DNA of 18,380 nucleotides, taken from the NCBI GenBank assembly GCA_944393345.1, contig CALXZW010000016.1, positions 1-18,380 on the forward strand, given 5' to 3'. The notes beneath the pieces were generated by a model. The model saw nothing but the letters and a program-made list of their open reading frames with translations, had not been told where the DNA came from and made no database searches. Position numbers and translations under genes: made by a program. Every line of letters begins with the position of its first letter. The stretch's first letter is position 1. Shown in pieces: positions 13,807 through 18,380 of this stretch. Source of the stretch: an uncultured Clostridia bacterium. Lineage in GTDB: Bacteria; Bacillota; Clostridia; TANB77; CAG-508.

Positions 13807-15558
13807 TTAGATATTGTATTTTTCTCTTTTTTGATATTTTGTATGTAATAATTTGTGCGCTAAACTTCCGCCTGGCTCTCCTAAAAATTCATCATAAATT
13901 TTCTTTAAAACCGGGTTCTCATTTGATTTTCTTATTGTACTTTTTTCATCTATTGAATATAGTGCATCTGCTCTTAATTTTCTAACATCGATTTCTGATC
14001 GTATTTTTGAACTTTTTATTGGTTGTCCTCCACCCATTACACATCCTCCAGGACATGCCATTATTTCTACAAATTGATAATCTGCTTTTCCTTCTTTTAT
14101 TTCATCTAAAATTTTTCTTGCATTAGCAAGCCCACTTGCTGCAACAACTTTCAAATCTTTTCCTGCAATTTCTACAGTTGCTCTTTTTATTCCTTCTCCT
14201 CCACGTACTTGCTCAAAATCTATTTTTTCTAATTGTTCTCCTGTCAATATATCTTGTGCTGTTCTTAATGCCGCTTCCATTACTCCCCCTGTTGTTCCAA
14301 AAATAGCAGCTGCTCCTGTAGCTTCTCCCATAGGATTATCAAATTGACTATCTTCTAATTTTTCAAATTCTATATTTGCTTGTTTTATCATTCTCGAAAG
14401 TTCCCTTGTTGTTATAACATTATCTACATCATAAAGACCATCATTTTGCATTTCTGTACGTTGTCTTTCGAATTTTTTTGCTATACAAGGCATTACAGAT
14501 ACCATATATATTTTTTTAGGATCTATTCCCTCTTTTTTAGCAAAATATGTTTTTATTAATGCGCCAAACATTTGGTGTGGAGATTTACAAGTTGATAAAT
14601 GTGGTAATAATTCCGGATAATTCATCTCTATATATTTAACCCATCCAGGACTACATGATGTTATCATTGGCAAATTATCATTTTGTTTAAATCTTTTTAT
14701 AAATTCGTTTGCTTCTTCCATTATAGTAAAATCTGCTCCAGTATTTGTATCAAATACTTTATCAAATCCTAATCTTTTTAAAGCTGTTACCATCTTTCCA
14801 GTTACATTTGTTCCTATGTTCATTCCGAATTCTTCACCCAAAGCTACTCTAACAGCTGGAGCTGTTTGTACAACTACATATGTATCTGGATCTTTTAATT
14901 TTACCCATACATCATCTATCGTTTCTTTTTCGTGCAATGCTCCTGTTGGACAAGCTTCTATACATTGACCACAGAAAGTACAATTTACATCATTTAAACT
15001 ATGATCATATGTAGTTGATATACAAGATTCAAAACCTCTATTTATACAATCTATTGCACCGATTTCTTGAACATTTTTACATGCTGCAACACATCTTCTA
15101 CATAAAATACATTTATTAAAATCTCTTACTATAGATGGAGATAAATCATCTATTCTATGTTTTGTCATCTCTCCTGGAAATTCCACATTTAATACATTGA
15201 ATTTAGTTGCTAATGTTTGTAATTCACAATTTCCTGAACGTGTACAAGTTAAACAATCTTTTGCATGATTTGAAATTATTAAATCTAATATAACATGTCT
15301 AGCTTCTAATACATTTGGTGTGTGTGTATGTACTACCATTCCTTCTTCTATTGTTTGAATACAGGATGTTGCAAATCCTCTTCTTCCCTCTACTTCTACT
15401 ATACACATTCTGCAATCTCCAACTTCATTTATTTCTTTTAAAAAGCATAATGTTGGAATATCTATTCCTGCTTGTTTAGCAGCTTCTAATATTGTTGTTC
15501 CTTTAGGTGCTGTGATTTTTTGATTATCTATTGTTAAATTAATCATTTCTTTTTCCAT
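13807..15558 (-). CDS. hndD: [FeFe] hydrogenase catalytic subunit, HndD/HydA type
   Basis: Catalytic subunit that reduces protons to H2 (or the reverse) at the H-cluster. From the N-terminus: a [2Fe-2S] ferredoxin fold (Cys38, 49, 52, 66); a His-Cys3 [4Fe-4S] site (His98, Cys102, 105, 111); two classic [4Fe-4S] clusters (Cys150, 153, 156, 160 and Cys193, 196, 199, 203); the H-cluster domain with TSCSPGW (300-306), MPCIAKKFE (357-365) and EIMACPGGCVMGGGQP (498-513); then the small-subunit-like tail. The first H-cluster motif has Ser where monomeric clostridial enzymes have a second Cys. Its 583 residues and domain order are those of the trimeric NAD(P)-linked hydrogenases. A GGAAGGA site precedes the ATG at 15558. 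It sits last of the three hydrogenase genes, 43 bases after the flavin subunit. NAD linkage is inferred from that partner; electron bifurcation with ferredoxin is likely but not provable here. Confidence 0.95.
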   Translation of the reverse strand: MEKEMINLTIDNQKITAPKGTTILEAAKQAGIDIPTLCFLKEINEVGDCRMCIVEVEGRRGFATSCIQTIEEGMVVHTHTPNVLEARHVILDLIISNHAKDCLTCTRSGNCELQTLATKFNVLNVEFPGEMTKHRIDDLSPSIVRDFNKCILCRRCVAACKNVQEIGAIDCINRGFESCISTTYDHSLNDVNCTFCGQCIEACPTGALHEKETIDDVWVKLKDPDTYVVVQTAPAVRVALGEEFGMNIGTNVTGKMVTALKRLGFDKVFDTNTGADFTIMEEANEFIKRFKQNDNLPMITSCSPGWVKYIEMNYPELLPHLSTCKSPHQMFGALIKTYFAKKEGIDPKKIYMVSVMPCIAKKFERQRTEMQNDGLYDVDNVITTRELSRMIKQANIEFEKLEDSQFDNPMGEATGAAAIFGTTGGVMEAALRTAQDILTGEQLEKIDFEQVRGGEGIKRATVEIAGKDLKVVAASGLANARKILDEIKEGKADYQFVEIMACPGGCVMGGGQPIKSSKIRSEIDVRKLRADALYSIDEKSTIRKSNENPVLKKIYDEFLGEPGGSLAHKLLHTKYQKREKYNI

Positions 15559-15601
15559 ATAAAATCCTTCCTCTCTTTATATGCCTATATTTATAAATAT
15601 T

Positions 15602-17461
15602 TTAATTTCCAATTGCATGGAATGGACAACTTGTTAAACAAGTACCACATTTTATACATTTATTTTGATCTATTACTCTTTTTCCTCTGCCTTCCCCACT
15701 TATAGCACCTACTGGACAATGTTTTTGACATAAGCCACATCCTTTACATTTTTCTTCATCTATTATAATCTGTGACATAGCTTTACATTCTAATGCTTTA
15801 CATTCTTTTTGTATAGCATGTTGTCTAAATTCTTCTCTAAAATATTTCAATGTACTTATTACTGGATTTGGTGCACTTTGTCCTAGTCCACATATACTTG
15901 CTTTTTGAATATTTACTGCTAATTTTTCTAGTTTATATATATCTAATTCTGTACCTTCACCATTACATAATTTTTCTAATATTTCTAACATTCTTTTTGT
16001 GCCTATTCTACATGGTGTACATTTTCCACAACTTTCACTTACAGTAAATTCTAGATAAAATTTTGCTAAACTTACCATACATTTTGTATCATCCATAACA
16101 ATTAATCCGCCAGATCCCATCATAGAACCAATTGCCTTTAATGATTCATAATCTATTGGTGTATCTAAATGTTCTCGGGGAATACAACCTCCTGATGGTC
16201 CTCCGGTTTGTGCTGCTTTGAATTCTCTACCATTTGGTATTCCTCCACCAATGTCATAAACAATTTCTCTTAACGTTGTTCCCATTGGTACTTCTACTAA
16301 TCCAATATTATTAACATTTCCTCCTAAAGCAAATACTTTTGTACCTTTTGAATTTGAAGTTCCAATAGAAGCGTACCAATCAGCACCTTTTAATATTATT
16401 TGTGCAATATTAGCATAAGTTTCTACATTGTTTATTAAAGTTGGTTTTCCCCATAAACCTGCTTGAGCAGGATATGGTGGTTTTACTCTTGGTTGACCTC
16501 GTTTACCTTCTATTGATTCTAAAAGTGCCGTTTCTTCTCCACATACAAATGCTCCTGCACCTAATCTTATTTGTATATTAAAACTAAAATTTGTTCCAAA
16601 AATATTGTCACCAAGAATTCCATATTCTTCTGCTTGCTTAATAGCTATTTTTAATCTTTCAACTGCTATTGGATATTCAGCTCTTACATAAATAAATCCT
16701 TGATTTGCACCTATACAATATCCTGCTATAGCCATTGCTTCCAATATAGCATGTGGATCTCCTTCTAATATACTTCTATCCATAAATGCTCCTGGATCTC
16801 CTTCATCTGCATTGCATACTACATATTTTTGATTTTCTTCTGATTGCTTAGTTAGTTCCCATTTTTTCCCTGTTGGAAATCCTGCTCCTCCACGTCCTCT
16901 TAAACCTGATTTTTTTATTATATCAATAACTTCATCCTGAGACATTTCATTTAGAACTCTTGCTAAAGCTCTATAACCATCAAAAGCAATATATTCATCT
17001 ATATCTTCTGGATTTATGACACCACAATTCTTTAATGCTATTCTCTTTTGTTTTTTGTAAAAAGATAATTCATCTAAACTTTTTACTTTACTACCATTTA
17101 TATCTTTTGCTAATAATCTTTCTACTACTTTTCCTTCTATGATATGTGATTGAATTATTTCTTCACAATCTTCTGGACTTACCATAGCATAAAAAGTATC
17201 TTCAGGTCTTATTATAACTATTGGCCCTTTAGCACATAGTCCAAAACAACCTGTTTTTATTACTCTAACATTATTTATATTTTTTTCTTTTACTATTTTT
17301 TTAAAATTTTCTATAATTTTTGGTGCTTTAGATGATGTACATCCGGTTCCATTACAAACTAAAATATGTTTTTCTCTTGTATCTGCCTTTGTGTTAACTC
17401 TTAATTCTAATTCTTTCTTTTTTTCTTCTCTTATTTTTTGAATTTCTTGTAAAGTTTTCAT
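15602..17461 (-). CDS. hndC: NuoF-like flavin/NADH-binding hydrogenase subunit (HndC/HydB type)
   Basis: Diaphorase subunit that takes electrons from NADH through FMN. Domains in order: a thioredoxin-like [2Fe-2S] domain (Cys36, 41, 72, 76), which in Desulfovibrio is the separate HndB; the NADH-binding glycine loop GLRGRGGAGFPTGKKW (186-201); NADEGDPGAFMDR (217-229); the FMN element GAGAFVCGEETALL (301-314); the N3-type [4Fe-4S] site SESCGKCTPCR (Cys478, 481, 484) with Cys524; then two C-terminal ferredoxin-type clusters (Cys572, 575, 578, 582 and Cys602, 605, 608, 612). The fused N-terminal domain and extra C-terminal ferredoxins mark the trimeric hydrogenase type rather than complex I. AAAGGAGG precedes the ATG. 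It lies 41 bases after the NuoE-like gene. The cofactor could be NAD or NADP. Confidence 0.95.
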   Translation of the reverse strand: MKTLQEIQKIREEKKKELELRVNTKADTREKHILVCNGTGCTSSKAPKIIENFKKIVKEKNINNVRVIKTGCFGLCAKGPIVIIRPEDTFYAMVSPEDCEEIIQSHIIEGKVVERLLAKDINGSKVKSLDELSFYKKQKRIALKNCGVINPEDIDEYIAFDGYRALARVLNEMSQDEVIDIIKKSGLRGRGGAGFPTGKKWELTKQSEENQKYVVCNADEGDPGAFMDRSILEGDPHAILEAMAIAGYCIGANQGFIYVRAEYPIAVERLKIAIKQAEEYGILGDNIFGTNFSFNIQIRLGAGAFVCGEETALLESIEGKRGQPRVKPPYPAQAGLWGKPTLINNVETYANIAQIILKGADWYASIGTSNSKGTKVFALGGNVNNIGLVEVPMGTTLREIVYDIGGGIPNGREFKAAQTGGPSGGCIPREHLDTPIDYESLKAIGSMMGSGGLIVMDDTKCMVSLAKFYLEFTVSESCGKCTPCRIGTKRMLEILEKLCNGEGTELDIYKLEKLAVNIQKASICGLGQSAPNPVISTLKYFREEFRQHAIQKECKALECKAMSQIIIDEEKCKGCGLCQKHCPVGAISGEGRGKRVIDQNKCIKCGTCLTSCPFHAIGN

Positions 17462-17502
17462 CCTTTACCTCCTTTAATTTTTAGTGAATTTTAAATATAA
17501 AA

Positions 17503-18000
17503 TTAGTTATCTTTATTTTTTATCAATTCATCTAAAACTTGATCTAATTTTTGTACAGTTGCTTTTCCATAAACTTCACCATTTATTGTAAATACTGGTG
17601 CCAATCCACATGCCCCAACGCATCTTGTTTCCTCTATTGAAAACATACCATCTTTAGTAGTTTCCCCTTGTTTTATTCCTAATCTTTCTTGTAATCTATC
17701 CATTATTTTTTGAGAACCTTTTACAAAACAAGCTGTTCCTAAGCATACAGAAATATTATATTTTCCCTTTGGTTTTAATGAAAACCTTGAATAAAAAGTT
17801 ACTACTCCATATATTTCTGCCATAGGTACATTTAAATAATTAGACAATTCTTTTTGGGTCCACATAGGAACATACCCATAATGTTCTTGTATTTCATTTA
17901 ACATTTGTATTAAATTATCTTTTTCTGGTAAATATGTATTTAATAGTCCTTCAAAAAAAGTATCTTTTTGTATATTTCCACATTTGCATTTTTCTTCCAT
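17503..18000 (-). CDS. hndA: NuoE-like [2Fe-2S] hydrogenase subunit (HndA/HydC type)
   Basis: Small electron-transfer subunit that joins the flavin subunit in the NAD-linked hydrogenase. It is a 165-residue thioredoxin-like [2Fe-2S] protein with the N-terminal helical part LNEIQEHYGYVP, the motif VPMAEIYGVVTFYSRF (58-73), and four cluster cysteines: Cys86 and Cys91 in SVCLGTACFVKG, Cys127 and Cys131 in ETRCVGACGLAP. An extra Cys-x-Cys (KCKCG, residues 4-8) at the very N-terminus is not part of that cluster. AAAGGAGG lies before the ATG at 18000. It is the first gene of the hydrogenase operon, with the promoter directly upstream. Confidence 0.94.
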   Translation of the reverse strand: MEEKCKCGNIQKDTFFEGLLNTYLPEKDNLIQMLNEIQEHYGYVPMWTQKELSNYLNVPMAEIYGVVTFYSRFSLKPKGKYNISVCLGTACFVKGSQKIMDRLQERLGIKQGETTKDGMFSIEETRCVGACGLAPVFTINGEVYGKATVQKLDQVLDELIKNKDN

Positions 18001-18038
18001 TACACTTCCTCCTTTAGTAATGTTTTTAGAATAACTAG

Positions 18039-18067
18039 ATTATATCAAATGAATTTTTTTTATACAA
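18039..18067 (-). promoter_or_regulatory. Promoter of the hydrogenase operon
   Basis: On the minus strand, a perfect TATAAT (18039-18044) preceded by TGA (extended -10), with TTGTAT 17 bases upstream (18062-18067). The weak -35 with a strong extended -10 is compatible with regulated expression. No Rex-type TTGTGAA...TTCACAA box is seen here. Confidence 0.7.
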
Positions 18068-18087
18068 TGATTTTTATAAATTTTATA

Positions 18088-18113
18088 TTGACTTTTTTAT
18101 CGAAAAATGTCAA
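18088..18113. promoter_or_regulatory. Operator-like inverted repeat between divergent genes
   Basis: An imperfect 26-base palindrome with arms TTGACTTTTTTAT and CGAAAAATGTCAA (10 of 13 positions complementary). It lies between the hydrogenase operon (-) and the DUF5684-like gene (+). The left arm also supplies a possible -35 (TTGACT) for the plus-strand gene, with CAAAAT at 18111-18116 as a weak -10 at 17 bases. Confidence 0.45.
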
Positions 18114-18150
18114 AATTAAATTATAAAATAAAAAGAAAGGGGAAATTTTT

Positions 18151-18380
18151 ATGAGATATTATTCTACTTATGATATTTCACAATATGCTAGGAGCTCTGA
18201 TGTGTCCGATTTTGCTATGGCTACTACAATTGGAGCATTAGGTGTGTTCTTTATGTTTATTTTATTGTTTTCATTATGTATGATAATAATAGAAATAATA
18301 GCCATGTGGAAAATTTTTACTAAAGCTGGCGAAAAAGGTTGGAAATCAATAATTCCTATTTATAGCACTGTAATACTATT
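18151..18380 (+). CDS. DUF5684-like small membrane protein (3' end outside the window)
   Basis: Only the first 76 residues are present. After a short polar N-terminus comes a membrane helix (about residues 29-53), then WKIFTKAGEKGWKSIIPIYS, a signature I associate with DUF5684-type membrane proteins, where a Trp-Lys-x-Phe-x-Lys-Ala-Gly turn leads to the next helix. An AAAGGGGA ribosome site precedes the ATG at 18151. It is divergent from the hydrogenase operon. The function of the family is unknown; some members in other bacteria are associated with signal-peptidase-like proteins, but nothing here tests that. Confidence 0.68.
   Translation, partial: MRYYSTYDISQYARSSDVSDFAMATTIGALGVFFMFILLFSLCMIIIEIIAMWKIFTKAGEKGWKSIIPIYSTVIL

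Noticed and set aside
14641..14661. TSCSPGW instead of TSCCPGW in the H-cluster motif as a novel hydrogenase feature
   Set aside because: As I recall, this variant is common among HndD-type trimeric hydrogenases, so it is not unusual for this subunit.

Overview
The window reads as chromosome of a low-GC anaerobic Clostridia-type Firmicute. It is strongly AT-rich, nearly every gene has an AGGAGG-like ribosome site, vegetative promoters are of the TTGACA/TATAAT type, and it carries a sortase and a trimeric NAD-linked [FeFe] hydrogenase, the mark of a fermenter that disposes of electrons as H2. I saw no rRNA, tRNA, CRISPR array or insertion sequence.

Layout. 1-1283 (+): the 3' part of a sortase gene that runs off the left edge, then a membrane-anchored DUF1980-like (YcgQ C-terminal) protein; a bidirectional terminator closes the pair. 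1348-1851 (-): a DUF84/YjjX-type NTP phosphatase of clearly higher GC. 1927-4450 (-): an unrecognised three-gene operon, a 110-aa protein followed by two paralogues with a transglutaminase-like Cys-His-Asp signature. It diverges from guaA (4697-6235, +), and a LacI-family/cre-like operator lies between the two promoters. 6371-7991 (-): an AI-2E/YtvI-family membrane protein and a cysteine-rich CBS-pair protein. 8115-10128 (-): a clostridial protein of unknown role and murD. 10294-10389 (+): a tiny Lys/Asn-rich ORF with a frame problem at an A10 run. 10437-11594 (-): an alkaline-phosphatase-superfamily phosphodiesterase. 11722-12732 (-): a HIT-domain protein with an unassigned N-terminal region and higher GC. 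12843-18000 (-): the hydrogenase operon (HndA/NuoE-like, HndC/NuoF-like, HndD/HydA) followed closely by a GtrB-like glycosyltransferase. 18151-end (+): the start of a DUF5684-like membrane protein, divergent from the hydrogenase.

How the genes work together. The hydrogenase trio is the one clear complex: NADH oxidation at the flavin subunit and H2 formation at the H-cluster subunit, probably ferredoxin-coupled. murD and guaA are housekeeping. The two genes with foreign-looking composition (DUF84 and HIT) both belong to nucleotide-handling families but are about 10 kb apart. The least explained part is the transglutaminase-like operon facing guaA across a shared regulatory region; it is the best candidate here for an undescribed system.
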